This document shows positions 1-10,328 of a DNA stretch of 64,000 nucleotides, one piece after another; position 1 is the stretch's first letter; each line of letters opens with the position of its first letter. Origin of the DNA: Physcomitrium patens (lineage: Eukaryota > Streptophyta > Bryopsida > Funariales > Funariaceae); assembly GCF_000002425.4 (NCBI RefSeq), contig NC_037260.1, positions 15,731,372 to 15,795,371 on the forward strand, read 5' to 3'. A program made the position numbers and the translations under genes. The notes under the pieces were generated by a model. That model ran no database searches, was not told the origin of the DNA, and saw only the letters and a list, made by a program, of their open reading frames with translations.

Positions 1-761
1 ATGAAAAACCGAACTGATAACCTTGCAAAAGCTTGAAAACTCGCTCCCCCCTCGATTTTCCCAAAAAAAAACCTTCCCCCCTCAAAACTATATCCCCCCC
101 TAACCTTAACTTCTGAATTTCTTCAATCTTCCGTCTTAGATCCGGAATTGGCTCCCACCTCAAGCTTGGATCCGAAATTGGCTCTCGCCGTCAAGCTTTC
201 TCCTCCGTTTTTACCTTTAAGAAATCCATTTACCGAAAACAACGTTCCCTGAAACGGCACAGAAAACAGGACAGCCTGAAATAGAATTGAACCCCGTAAT
301 CGGGACCACATTGAGTCGCCCAACCAATTCAGGTCCTATATTGGAAAAGATGCGCGTAGTAACCTGAATGTTTCCGTAATTGGGTCAAATTGGTCCTCAC
401 GTCAGATTGGCTAAGACCCGTAGTAAGACCTGGATTTCTCGTAATTAGACTGCATTGGCTTGACCGGCCAATTCAGGTCTCATATTGGATAAGAGGACCC
501 GGATTGGATTATCGAAATTGGATCCAATTGGCTCCTCGAACCCGTCGTGTGAATTGGTCCTTCTCTTCCTGCTGACTCCCGTTATTGGAATCGAATGGAG
601 CATTTCAGTATGCCCCGGCTGACTGTAACGGAGTGACTGAACCTGACCACTCAGTATTTGTACTGGAGTTGGTTGATGCTCCCAATATTCGAGGTAACTG
701 AATATTAATAAAATTCCCCTTTCTTTTTATTTTCACTGTATACTCGTGTTACAACACGACA
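1..761 (-). mobile_element. X-type LTR, partial (cut by window edge)
   Basis: This is the reverse complement of the first 761 bp of the LTR at 15825-17159. Its terminus TGTCGTGTTG reads leftward from position 761. It interrupts the RNase H region of element A just after the codons for VTVY. The LTR interior (about 156-626) carries the same Z-family-like cargo as the right-arm copy. Short open frames inside it look like chance ORFs. Confidence 0.85.
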
Positions 762-1380
762 CCATATATACGGTCACTGGATGTGCAGTTCCTTCGAGAA
801 AGTGGCGCCACTCTTGGAAAGAATCTACTATAGCAAGGAGTTCCTTATCGTGGATCTCATAGTTGATCTCAGCAGCAGAGAATTTTCGAGAATAGAACGC
901 AACTGGATGGAGCTTCTCATCTACGCCCATCTGTGAAAGTACAGCTCCTAAAGCAAAATCCGAAGCATCTGTCTCCAAATAAAAGGCCTTTGTAAAGTCC
1001 GGATGTACCAAGATTGGAGCTGTAGTAAATACCATCTTCAAATCTTCGAATGCTTTTTCTGCGATAGGTCCCCATTCGAGCTTGTCCTTGCACGTTAACC
1101 GAGTGAGGGGGGCAGCAACTTGAGAATAATTCTTGATGAAGATTTGATAGTAGTTAGCAAATCCAAGAAAACATTGTACGTCCCTAACCGTCTTTGGAAC
1201 TTCCCAAGACATGATTGCTTCCACCTTCTTTGGATTCATCTTCAAGCCTTCCGTAGTCGCGATGAATCCCAAAAACTCCATCTCAGTTTGGTGAAATAAG
1301 CACTTCTCCAATTTGGCATAGAGTCCTCCCTCCCGTAGTTTTGAGTACCAGACGAACGTGCTTCTCATGTTCTTCCTCAT
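762..1380 (-). pseudogene. Element A RT thumb/connection and RNase H, truncated
   Basis: The frame encodes the end of Ty3 RT (FLGFANYYQIF) and an RNase H that keeps TDASD and the EIHDKELLAI segment. It stops after VTVY, before the TDHKN aspartate, because an X-type LTR begins there, so the third acidic catalytic residue is lost. It lies in a different frame from the upstream RT. The shift occurs near 1330, where the sequence is about 2 nt shorter than in W. The mirror copy is at 15206-15824. The two arms differ here by two adjacent bases, changing RT residues near the break. Confidence 0.88.
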
Positions 1381-2158
1381 TCTTAGAAAATATCAAAATA
1401 TCATCTAGATAGATGACAACAAAATCGTCTAGATGCTCTCGAAAGATGTCATTCATCATGTGTTGAAAGACCGCTGGAGCATTAGTAAGACCAAATGGCA
1501 TGACATTGTATTCGAAATGGCCATATCTTTCTCGAAAAGTTGTCTTCCATTCATCTCCTTCCTTGATTCGCACAAGGTTGTAAGCTCCCCTTAGGTCAAT
1601 CTTTGTAAAGATCCTTGCACGCCCAAGTTCTTCTAGAAGACCAGAGATCAAAGGCAGTGGGTAGCGATTCTTTTTTGTCACCTTGTTGAGACCTCGATAG
1701 TCCACGCACATCCGTAGTGAGCCATCTTTCTTCTTCACAAATAAGATTGGTGCCCCAGTTGGCGACTTCGAATGACGGATGAAGTTCTTGGCTAGATTCT
1801 CGTCAATGTACTTCCGCAACTCAGTCAACTCCGTCTGCGACAAATTGTAGATTGGTCCAAAAGGTGGTTGTGCTCCTTCTTGCAATTCAATGGCACAGTC
1901 ATAGGGTCGATGCTCTGGCAGCATATCAGCATTCTTCTTTTCAAAGACATCTTTGAATTCTTCATACTGCTTTGGAATAACCAAAGTCGGAGTTGCATCT
2001 TCTCGAGTCGGAGTTGCAAAGATGATAAGAGGTATATTTTGCTTGTCTTTCTTCATGAAAGCCCTTGCACCTATAACAAGGATTTGTTTCCAGACATTGT
2101 CTTGGCAGATTCCACCTTCAAGGAGTTTGTTGGAAATGTCACTTTCCGCAACTTCCAA
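1283..2158 (-). pseudogene. Element A reverse transcriptase, left copy
   Basis: Ty3-type RT palm and fingers: [24 protein letters not shown], then [21 protein letters not shown] and the catalytic YLDD. These appear in the expected order. The N-terminal linker ([15 protein letters not shown]) between protease and RT is typical of chromoviruses. The last 19 codons run out of frame through a small deletion shared by both arms, so the damage predates the inverted duplication. It would copy the element RNA in the virus-like particle, but it cannot be intact as it stands. Confidence 0.9.
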
Positions 2159-2631
2159 TCTATCAATGGATTATATCTATCAAGCCAAGATAGTCCCAAA
2201 ATGATAGGGCATGAAGGGATCTTGATAACATTAAACTCAATATTGCTCTCATGGTTTTCAAGACGTACCTTCAATGGTTTAGTTTCATGGATAACATTAC
2301 CCGAAGACAATGGTCGTCCATCTATGACTTCTACATGGACAGGCTTAAGTTTCTTTACAAGAGAAATATTGTGAAGCTTGGCAAACTCTTCATCTATAAA
2401 GCAAGCGGATGCACCCGAGTCTAATAAAGCATCGACTTGTAGTTCTTGAATACCCAGATGTAAAGGTACCATAAAACAATCTGAAGGTTGAGCTGAGAGA
2501 AAGGGACCTTGATTAATTTTGGATGTTGAGATGTCCAGCCGCACGGTCCCTATTGTGGCTGGGCGTCCTTGTTTTCCTGCATGCTTGTACTCTTGAGTCT
2601 TGTTGTTTGAGGCTTCTGTTTCTTCCGACAA
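2071..2631 (-). pseudogene. Element A retroviral-type aspartic protease, left copy
   Basis: The frame contains the active-site segment ALLDSGASACF and, about 80 residues later, the [12 protein letters not shown] flap/C-terminal motif seen in Ty3 pol proteases. It overlaps the gag frame by about 80 nt in the -1 frame. A 6-bp stem flanks the gag stop at 2535-2562 (see the right arm for detail). A frame change at the IGARAF junction separates it from RT. Confidence 0.88.
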
Positions 2632-3599
2632 TCTACAGCTTTATGGCCCGCTTCTCCGCAATATAAACACAAGTTTTGTTCAAACCGTCGCTTCTTTTCC
2701 TCAGCTGTGAGAGATTTGAAACGTACCGCATCAATTTGCATGGATTCAGGATCTGTGGAGTGATTCTCTGGACCTTTTGAAAATGTAGCAAATGCTCCAT
2801 CATTTCTCCAGCCTGATCGTCTTTCTTGTCGTAATTCAAAGAGGCGGTTGTCACAAATAATTGCCTGAGATATAAGTTCTTCTAAAGTATCCGCCTTAGG
2901 CATGGTGATCAATAAGTTCTTGACATCATCTCTCAGTCCATATCGAAATCGTGTCATGAACGCCTTATCATTCCAATCAAGATCACATGTAAGCTGTTGA
3001 AATTCTGCAGCATAGATTGCAGCAGAACGTGATCCTTGTCGCAGATTTTGTATCTTTCTTTCAGCCACTCTTTCTCGATCGCTATCTCCAAACGCAGCAG
3101 TAAGTCTCTCTATGAAAGCCTCTAGATCGTACAATATTGGAGAATCCTTCTCCAATAGTGGAGCAAACCAAGAGCGAGCATTTCCTGATAGAAGAGTACC
3201 TATGAAAGCAACCTGGGTAAATCCATTCGGATAACGAGAAGGGTATAGGCGTAGGTGAAGCCGTACTTGTTGCACAAAACCTCAGAAGTTGGCTCTTGTT
3301 TCGTCAAACTTGTCTGGCATATTCACTTTTGGTTCTTTTGTACTAATCCTTGAAGTATCTATAGGGGTCGTATGTGACACATGTCTGGCTTCTCTCAGTC
3401 GAATAATCTCTTGTTGTAGGCTATGAATTTTGCGTCTAGCTTCTTCGGTCACTAGATCAATTTGAGGTTCTTTACTTGAATTGCGAAAAAATGCAATCTC
3501 CTTTCATACACTATTCATAAGAGCTTGAAGATCTGCAAGAGTTGCCACTCTATTGTCTACTTGTGGAGATGCACTATCTATGACCTGGTCTACTTCTAT
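2550..3599 (-). pseudogene. Element A gag, left copy
   Basis: Ty3-type capsid: an LPDKF-like entry segment, GTLLSGNARSWFAPL, the central helices, then a CCHC zinc knuckle (CLYCGEAGHKAVDC) near the C terminus. Expected length is about 350 aa. An in-frame TGA at 3284-3282 replaces the CGA present in the right arm. Conversely, the right arm has TAA where this copy has CAA. A further TGA near 3506 is shared by both. The likely initiation codon, near 3599, is ATA in both arms. Confidence 0.85.
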
Positions 3600-3725
3600 A
3601 TTTAGAGAATAGATGGATTAAAATTTTGAGAGAAGAAGAAATTGCTAAGTCTCTTGGAGAAAATTGTAGCACTACCTATCACTAAAACCTACTCGGAGAA
3701 AAGGAAAAAAAAATACTAAATGATT

Positions 3726-4098
3726 TCAGTTTTAGAGGAGGGTAATCCGCAACCTCTAAAAATGCCTCAATGCTTTCGAGAAGAGGGGTAATCCGCACTC
3801 TATCAAGAAGGCAAAGCTCTGAAATTAATGTTAACAGTCTTTTCTACTAGCTATGCTAAACAAAAAGAAGGAATTAATATCAGTCCAAGAGAGGGTAATC
3901 CGCAACCCTTAGAACGCTCAAGTATCTCCAAGGAAAGGGGTAGTCCACTCTCTGCCTCAAAGAACTAAGCTCTGATATTGTGATTGAGAAAAAATATCAG
4001 TTTAGAGGAAGGTAATCCGCAACCCCTAAAGCACTAGAATACCTTCAAGAAGAGGGGTAATCCGCTCTCAAACAAGAAGGATTCAGCTCTGATATTAA
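3726..4098 (-). repeat. Leader hairpin repeat array of element A (left copy)
   Basis: Mirror of 12488-12860. It holds three imperfect units, each with two hairpins whose loops carry GCGGATTACC or close variants (seen on the plus strand as GGTAATCCGC). See the right-arm entry. Confidence 0.85.
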
Positions 4099-4107
4099 GA
4101 TAAAGGT

Positions 4108-4118
4108 AGTCTCGACAA
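4108..4118 (-). other. Candidate self-primer binding site of element A (left copy)
   Basis: On the minus strand this reads TTGTCGAGACT, 2 nt beyond the LTR end at 4121. It is the exact complement of AGTCTCGACAA at 4246-4256 inside the LTR, 32 nt from the TATA box. Mirror of 12468-12478. Confidence 0.7.
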
Positions 4119-4120
4119 AC

Positions 4121-4592
4121 TGTCACGGACACAAAATATAGACTTGAAATCTAACAAGAAGTTCAAGAAGAAGTGGCAGAACTAGATTAAACAGATGAGT
4201 ACAAGAACAACACCAGAAAGGTGAGCTAGAACTCCAAGAGATGTGTTGTCGAGACTGAAGAACTCTTCAACCTCGACTCCTATATATACTACTGGCCTAT
4301 GGTTCTAAGGAAGCGCATCAAGAAGCTTCCCAAGAACTATGAAGCTTCTCGAGCAACTACCCAAGAGCTAGGAAGCTTCTCAAGTAACTTCTTAGAATCT
4401 ACTAAAATATTCTAAGAATCTTCTAGAACCTTCTAAGGGAATCTTTGGAGAATCTTCAAAGAATCTTTAGGGAATCTTTGAAGAATATTCTAAGAGAATA
4501 TTCAAGGAATCTTCTGGAAGTTTCTAGAGACTTCTTTCTAGAAGGTTCTAGAAACTTGTCTCTAGAAAGGTCTAAGGACTATGTCTCTAATA
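4121..4592 (-). repeat. LTR of element A, left copy (5' LTR)
   Basis: A 472-bp LTR, the mirror of 11994-12465. It ends GTGACA next to the leader. Its U3 is packed with TTCnnGAA modules (about 4322-4555), and a TATATATA box lies at 4281-4288. The first bases are degenerate (TATTAGAGACATAG against TGTTAGGGACATAG in W). Confidence 0.85.
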
Positions 4593-4880
4593 AGAAATCA
4601 TAGATGGTCATCCATTGTCTTCTGGAGATATTACTCACGAAACCCTTCCTATAGAAGTAATAATCAATGGTCATAATAGCATTGTAGCATTTAATATCAT
4701 TAGATCTCCCTCTTATCCAGTCATTTTAGGTTTATCGTGGTTAGAAAAATACAACCCTCAAATAGATTGGATTTTTCGAATTCTTACTTTTTCTAAAAGT
4801 ATAACTAACAATGTCTTAATCAAGTAGAGAGTCATAAGTCTAGTTCAATTAAACCCGTATTTATAGGTGCAAAAGCTTTC
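4593..4880 (+). pseudogene. Element B protease C-terminal part
   Basis: It starts abruptly at the A insertion within the segment equivalent to EVIDGRPLSSG. It continues through THETLPIEV and the conserved VILGLSWLEKYNPQIDW. The active-site aspartate region lies on the far side of the A insertion, outside the window. The frame stops near 4827 and continues, shifted, into [10 protein letters not shown] of the RT linker. An identical copy in reverse is at 11706-11993. Confidence 0.82.
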
Positions 4881-5433
4881 TTGCATGCTGCTATGAAAGA
4901 ATTACCATATATTATTTATGCCACACCTGTTTCTACTGGTGGAAAGACTTCAAGTGGCATTCTAAGCCAATATCAAGAATTTCAAGATGTATTCGAAAAA
5001 ACAATATGGATACACTCCCAGAACATCGTCCCTATGATTGCTCAATTGACCTTGAAGAAGAAGCACAATCGCCATTCAGACCAATCTACAGTTTATCACA
5101 AAATGAGTTGATTGAATTCAAGGAGTATATTGAAGAAAATCTAGCCAAGAATTTCATATGCCATTCTAAATCTCCGACAGGAGCTCCAATTTTATTTGTG
5201 AAGAAAAAAGATAGATCATTGCGGATGTCTGTTGATTATCAAAAACTCAACAAGATTACCATCAAGAACAAGTATCCACTACCTTTAATATCTGGATTTC
5301 TTGATCAGTTGAATCAAGCTAAGATCTATACAAAAATAGATCTTTGGGGAGCATACAATCTAGTACGCATCAAAGAAGGAGATGAATGGAAGACTGTATT
5401 TCGAACTAGGTATGGATATTTTGAATACAACAT
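4881..5433 (+). pseudogene. Element B RT, N-terminal part
   Basis: Encodes the linker [15 protein letters not shown] and RT motifs [30 protein letters not shown] and YGYFEYN. It then breaks off where a solo LTR is inserted. A frameshift lies near 5000, between the DVFEK segment and PEHRPYD. The inverted-repeat arm ends within this gene at 5288, just after the PLPL codons. Confidence 0.88.
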
Positions 5434-6766
5434 TCTCGTGTTGTGGTTCAGCTACTATATGAAAATAATGTAATTATGTACTTAATATATAATTTATTAA
5501 GTAACATGGTGAGAGCCATGTTAGTAGATTTTAGTTGGTTGTAGAATATAATTTGAGTATTACTTTGAGAAGAGGTTGTTTAAAAAGATTTCTATAGAAT
5601 TTGTATAACTTTAATTTCGTTTTGATAGTGGCTTTTAAGATTGGTTTTGGTTGATAGTAACTTCTAAATATTTAGAGTCACCTTTGTTAGACATTGGTGA
5701 CATTTGAAAACTTATTTTGGTTCTTTTATTTGGTGTTTAGAGCATACATTATGTAAATCTTATAAGAAAAAGGATTGAAGAAGGATTTTGGTAGCAAAGG
5801 GAGGAATTAGGGCACTAATATAGATGAATGGAGATGAAAAATAAAAATCTCCATTCCTATTGGTCAAAAATCATGACCAATGGGCTTTGAGGAGGCTGCC
5901 CGAGACCATATTAGGAATTAGGGTTAGTTTCTCGCCCCCATTTGAACTTTGAAGGCTAGGGTCAGAAGGTTTAGGTTTTTGGTTAAGGTTTTGGTACAAG
6001 TTTTGTGTCATTTGGGGTTTTTATGAAGAAGTTATAGGCGCTCAAAGTTAAGGTGTTAGTTTTGGACCTACTATCAATCTATGGGGCATAACGCACGCGT
6101 ACGGACAAAAATTGAGGATCGGCGAACGTGACTAGAGAGAACACTTTTGCAGCTATACTTTTTGCATACTGCTTATTGGATTCTAAGTTGGGATGAAGGA
6201 GTTATTGGATTTTGAAGTCAACACATGCAATCTAAGGGTAGTAAGTAAACCGATTTACTAGTATTTGTTTCTTGAGCTATATCTTGAGCAATTTGACAAG
6301 ATTATGGCTCAAAATTTCAAGGAGTGTGTAATTTCATGTAAGTAAACTTTATGCATAAGTTTCATGATATTTGGAGTTTGGGTTTTTGAGATATAAGGAA
6401 ATTAGTTTTTCAAGTGCTTGTAAATTAGGGTTTGGAGTGTCTACTAGGGTTTCTTAGATGCTAGAAGATCGAGAGTGAATTTGCGGTTGGTTGTATTAGT
6501 GGTACAAGTTAAGGGTAAATTCTACCTTTCTTATAAATTTGAAAAAAATTGAACGGTTAGATCAATAGTTATGATTTTCTAAAGTTCAGGGCGAGAAAAT
6601 CCTTCGTGGAAAATATATGTTTTGAAGAGATTTTGTTATATTTGGAGTTTTATACAAAAATAAAGGAGTTTTGGAAGCTAAGAAAAGAATCATATAAAAT
6701 TTTAAGGTACACTCTCTATAGCTAGATACCCCATGTATTCTCAGATAGGAAATCACGCCATACGAC
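5434..6766 (+). mobile_element. Solo LTR of the X/Y/E family inserted in B's RT
   Basis: 1333 bp starting TCTCGTGTTGTGG and ending CCATACGAC, with no internal region. Flanking bases AACAT (5429-5433) and AACGT (6767-6771) look like a 5-bp target duplication with one change. The site lies in the codons for YNV of the RT motif YNVMPFG, so the RT frame resumes exactly after it. The interior matches the LTRs at 37661-39283, 41568-43181 and 59887-60514. Intact plus LTR-LTR recombination is the usual route to such a copy. Confidence 0.82.
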
Positions 6767-7200
6767 AACGTCATGCCTTTTGGACTTACAAATGCACCAG
6801 CAGCTTTTCAACATGTAATGAATGATGTTGTTTGAGAATTTTTGGACGATTTTGTGGTTTGTTATCTAGACGACATCTTGATCTATTCTAAGAATCCAAA
6901 AGAACATGAACTTCATGTTCGTCGTGTATTACAAAAATTACGAGATGCAAGATTCTATGCCAAGATAAAAAAGTATATATTCTACACTACTCAAGTCAAT
7001 TTCTTAGGTTACATCATTTCAAATGATGGACTTATGATGGATCCTAAGAAAGTTCAAACTATTATACGTTGGAAGATTCCAAAAATAAAAAGAGATGTCC
7101 AATACTTTTTAGAATTTACAAACTACTATTGGATCTTCATCAAGGACTTCTCTCGAGATGTAGCTCTACTTACACGTTTGACTTGTAAAAAAAAACTCCA
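6767..7200 (+). pseudogene. Element B RT, C-terminal part
   Basis: Resumes at [19 protein letters not shown] and carries the catalytic YLDD at 6863-6874, followed by ILIYSKNPKEHELHV and the connection segment FLGYIISNDGLMMDPKKV. A TGA replaces the Arg codon just before the EFLDDF segment (near 6832). It joins directly to RNase H in the same frame. Confidence 0.86.
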
Positions 7201-7690
7201 ATGGAATCAAGAAGCGGAAGTTGCTTTTGAATCTTTGAAGACAGCGTTTATTTCTGTACCAATCTTGTATCGTGTTGATTTTTCCAAATCATTCTTTATG
7301 AAAATAGATGCATCAAACTTTGCTCTGGGTGCAGTTTGTCACAAATAGGAACTAGTGACAAACTTCATCCAGTAGCCTTTCATTCAAAAAAATTCTCAAC
7401 AAAAATCAATTATGAGATCCAGGATAAAGAACTTCTTGCAATTACGGATTCTTTTCAAAAATGGCATCATTATCTAGAAGGCGCTTTCAGTCCAGTCACC
7501 ATGTATACGGATCACAAGAACCTCAAGTATTTTATGTCAGCATGTTTATTAAATCGTCGTCAAGCTCGTTGGAGCATGTCTTTATCAAGATTTGAGTTCA
7601 TCATCACTTATCAGCCAGGTTAACAACAAGGTTTGTCCGATGCCTTGTCTAAACATTCTTATCTTGTACCAAAAGAAGAAGATGCAGCTT
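7201..7690 (+). pseudogene. Element B RNase H
   Basis: The Ty3 RNase H order is visible: FFMKIDASNFALGAV (first acidic region), EIQDKELLAITDSFQKW, and MYTDHKNLKYF with the third aspartate. A frameshift occurs near 7345 at the HKIGTS segment. TAA at 7621 falls between PG and QQGLSDALS. The tether ending SYLVPKEEDAAFEQQ follows in decayed form. Confidence 0.85.
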
Positions 7691-7739
7691 TTGAGCAGCA
7701 AAGAATGGTTTTCTTGAGGTCAGAGCAATTTCATCTTTA

Positions 7740-8999
7740 AGCAATAAAATCAACATTCACTGTTGATTTAACTTTTCTTAAACAAGTCCAATTAAGTATG
7801 TCTTCAGACCCTCTTGTTCATGATATCAAGAAAAATTCTTCTAAATCTCATGATCTCTCTAAATTTGAATTCAAGAACAACCTACTCTATTTTGAAGGAC
7901 ACTTATATGTTCCAGAAGGAGAAGTACGTTTACGTGTTCTTCAAGCTCATCATGACTTCCTAGCAGCAGGACATTTTGGATATAATAAGACTTTGGAGCT
8001 GATATCTAGGGTTTTTGGTGGCCTCAAATGTGGAAGGCAGTCAAAGATTTTGTAAAATCATGTGATGTTTGCTCAAGATCAAAAATTCCTCATCATCGAT
8101 CTTTTGAACTTCTTCAACCGTTACCCATTCCAGAACAACCATGGTCTTCTGTTTCTATAGACTTCATCACGGATCTTTTAATCTCAGATTCTTATAACTC
8201 TATATTCGTGATAATAGATTATTTTACCAAGATGGCACATTTTGTACTATGTACAAAATCTATCACAAGTAAAGAAATAGCTAAGCTCTTTCTTGACAAT
8301 ATCTATCGCTATCATGGATTATCCAAGGATATTATATCAGATAGGAGAATTCAATTTGTATCAAGATTTTGGCAAACTCTTTTCAAGATTTTAAAAGTGG
8401 ATATAAAACTATCTTTGATATTCCATCCTCAAATTGATGGACAAACGGAGCGTGTTAATCAAGTTTTGGAGCAATATTTAAGATGTACTATTAACTACCA
8501 ACAAGACGATTGAACAATTCTTTTGCCATTGGCAGAGTTTGCTTATAATAATACGGTACATTTTTCTATAAAATAAATACCTTTCTTTGCTAATTATGGT
8601 CATCATCCATGACTTGATACTTTTGACTTTTCAAAAGTTGATAATCCTGTTGCAAAAGATTTGGCGATTCATTTATCAGAGCTACATGCAACGATGAAGG
8701 CGTAGTTTAAAGAGACTCAAGAACAACAAAAGGTCAATGGCGGATGTCTATCGAAAGGAACAACCACCATTTCTCTTAGGTGATAAGGTATGATAACTTC
8801 ATCGCAATATCAAGACTATTCATCCTTGTGATAAGTTGGACTATCGAAAGCTAAGACCATTTTTTATTTCTATACAAATCAATCTGATTACATATCGTTT
8901 ATATCTACAAAAGTCAATGAAAATCCATCCAATATTCTACGTGTCTCTTCTTGAACTATAGAAGACAATGGACATACTAAGAGGACGACAAGCTCCACC
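7740..8999 (+). pseudogene. Element B integrase
   Basis: The zinc-binding HHCC domain (HHDFLAAGHFGYNKT, then SCDVCSRSK) is split by a frameshift near 8020. The catalytic core keeps IDFITD, IISDRRIQF (normally SDRGTQF) and DGQTERVNQ, so the D, D and E positions are all present. TGA at 8511 replaces the Trp of DDWTTLLPLAEF. After that the C-terminal region (GDKV, LDYRKLRPF, HPIFYVSLLEPYK-like) is readable only through several stops. Confidence 0.86.
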
Positions 9000-9202
9000 T
9001 CCTCTTATAGAAGTGGACAATAATGAAGAGTTTGAAGTAGAAGAAGTCTTAGATTCAAGGCGGTGCCGAAATTAATTAGAATATCTTGTCCATTGGCGTG
9101 GATATGATATTAGTAAATGCACATGTGAGCCAATAAAGAATCTTGCAAATGTAGCAAAGGTGGTGGAGGCTTTTTATTGACGACATCCATCAAAATCAAG
9201 AT
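9000..9202 (+). pseudogene. Element B chromodomain
   Basis: The segment reads EEFEVEEVLDSRR...LEYLVHWRGYDISKCTCEPIKNLANVAKVVEAF. This is a classic chromodomain fused to integrase, as in chromoviruses, and would steer integration to modified histones. The third aromatic (W of TWEP in D) is changed to C here. TAA near 9076 and TGA at 9178 interrupt it. Confidence 0.85.
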
Positions 9203-9298
9203 GAAAACCTTCTTTATAAAAGAAACAATATCTAGGCAAGATAACATTCTATTTTCAATCCTTGTTCGTAGCTTCTTTGTAATTATGACGCTTAGGAG

Positions 9299-9721
9299 AT
9301 GGAGAATCAACAACCAGCAGATTCGACTCAAGAGCCTTCATTTGTTGACTTATCGGATGAGACATTATGATTGTCACAACCTTCAAGATGACGCAATCGA
9401 GATGAAGATCTTCAAGAACGACATGTTCTTCCTCGAATAGATGGCTTGATACAATGCATTTGGTATCACGATTTGGGAAAGGACTCCCGATGTTTGGTGA
9501 TTTTACTAGAAGTAGGAACAATTCTTGATGGTGTTCCAAATATTCTATTCAAAGGAAGTTATGAAGGCCTCAATAATGATCAAATAACTGGGTGGCCTTC
9601 TCGCCTTAGTATGGGACACTATCAATGGTTGAGAGGCCCTATCAATCATCTTGAAAGAGAACAAAGATCAGAGTATGTCACAAATACAATTCGTCACATC
9701 ATAGATTTTTTTAACATATGA
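9299..9721 (+). pseudogene. Extra ORF after pol in element B (conserved in D)
   Basis: From ATG at 9299 to TGA at 9721 is 423 nt, the same length as the D copy at 47036-47458. The protein runs MENQ...SQPSR...RNRDEDLQERHVLPRID, then QCIWYHDLGKDSRCLVILLEVG and GHYQWLRGPINHLEREQRSEY to FFNI. One TGA replaces a codon at about residue 24 and a TAG falls near the middle. I recognise no domain. It lies between the chromodomain and the 3' LTR, so it would be an accessory ORF. Confidence 0.7.
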
Positions 9722-9762
9722 TGACTACTCCTTGTGGAACTCATCCCTAGAAGGGCGTGTAA

Positions 9763-10328
9763 TGTCATGGACATAATCATGTAAGCTAGTCATTACATAT
9801 ACAAATAGGTGGAAGTAAGTAAAAGTAGATAAAAATAAGTTAATTCTATAGTATTTAATATGGAAGCTTCCTAGAAGCTTGATAAACGTTTCTTTGACTT
9901 CATAGGTATCTTTAATTGACTTTTTGGATTAGAAACGTGGTCAACAAGTTGGCCATGTGCCACACATGTTGTTAGCTTGAAGATCAAGCTAACTATGTAG
10001 CTCACACGTAGTAAAACTTGTCTTGTAAGTCAAGGCATGTGTCCTACAAAGTCAACACATATTGAAGGTCCTATAGAACGTCGCCACGTAGCTTTTAGTT
10101 AGATAGTTAGATAGTATATATAAAGACAAGACTGAAGCCTTCTTCACTCTTGTCAACTCCTTTCTTGTTTCTAGTCTAGTTTCAAGGGTCTCTAGTTTTC
10201 TTGTCTTTTGGCAATAGCCTTTCTAGTTTCTTTCTTAATATACATATCAAGTTATTTCTATTTTGTCATCTTTCTTTGAGAGAAGTCTTACTTGTTTATT
10301 TATCTTTATCATGTTCTTGTCCTTGACA
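9763..10328 (+). repeat. 3' LTR of element B
   Basis: 566 bp, TGTCATGGACATAATCATG...CCTTGACA, aligned end to end with D's 552-bp LTRs. TATATATA is at 10115-10122. ACTCTTGTCAA, the predicted transcript start, is at 10146-10156, 31 nt from the TATA start. The polypurine tract before it (AAGGGCGTGTAA) is degraded. The 5' LTR is not in the window, so no target duplication can be tested. Confidence 0.88.

Larger units (their letters stand above)
762..4592 (-). mobile_element. Ty3/Gypsy chromovirus-type element A, left-arm copy, 3' truncated
   Basis: Order on the minus strand is LTR (4592-4121), leader with hairpin repeats, gag, protease, RT, and RNase H broken at 762 by an X-type LTR. Integrase, any chromodomain and the 3' LTR are absent from the window. 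It lies inside the protease region of B in opposite orientation, so it inserted into B and was then duplicated with it. It belongs to the same family as W (25982-32095), judged from the LTR start, leader and proteins. Confidence 0.9.
1..5288 (+). repeat. Left arm of a >=5.3 kb inverted repeat
   Basis: Every base i here pairs with base 16586-i on the opposite strand without net insertion or deletion. I checked this at many anchor points and by identical translations along the whole arm. The arm ends inside the RT region of element B: pairing holds to 5288/11298 and fails at 5289/11297. It is open at the window start, so its true length is unknown. It contains part of an X-type LTR, element A and the 5' remnant of element B. 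I saw only about ten mismatches, most of them between 3185 and 3555. Confidence 0.95.
4593..10328 (+). mobile_element. Ty3/Gypsy chromovirus B, 5' truncated, with a solo LTR inside RT
   Basis: Plus-strand remains of protease, RT, RNase H, integrase, chromodomain, an extra small ORF and the 3' LTR. The gag half and 5' LTR are cut off by element A at 4592. It is closest to D (46443-52813): the proteins align throughout and the LTRs share start, TATA and end. It has many stops and frameshifts, so it is clearly older than D. Confidence 0.9.

Noticed and set aside
1868-2374. Open frame of 168 codons on the plus strand (and mirror 14212-14718)
   Set aside because: It is the antisense of A's protease and RT start, and both arms simply repeat it. 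No independent features.
3726-4098. A CRISPR-like array
   Set aside because: Short repeats with variable spacers at first sight, but unit lengths differ (118-154 bp), there are no cas genes, and the array lies in a retrotransposon leader.
9255-9539. Antisense ORFs over the small extra ORF of B (also 47218-47412, 47447-47647)
   Set aside because: The sense frames are conserved with D and W. The antisense frames vary with them.
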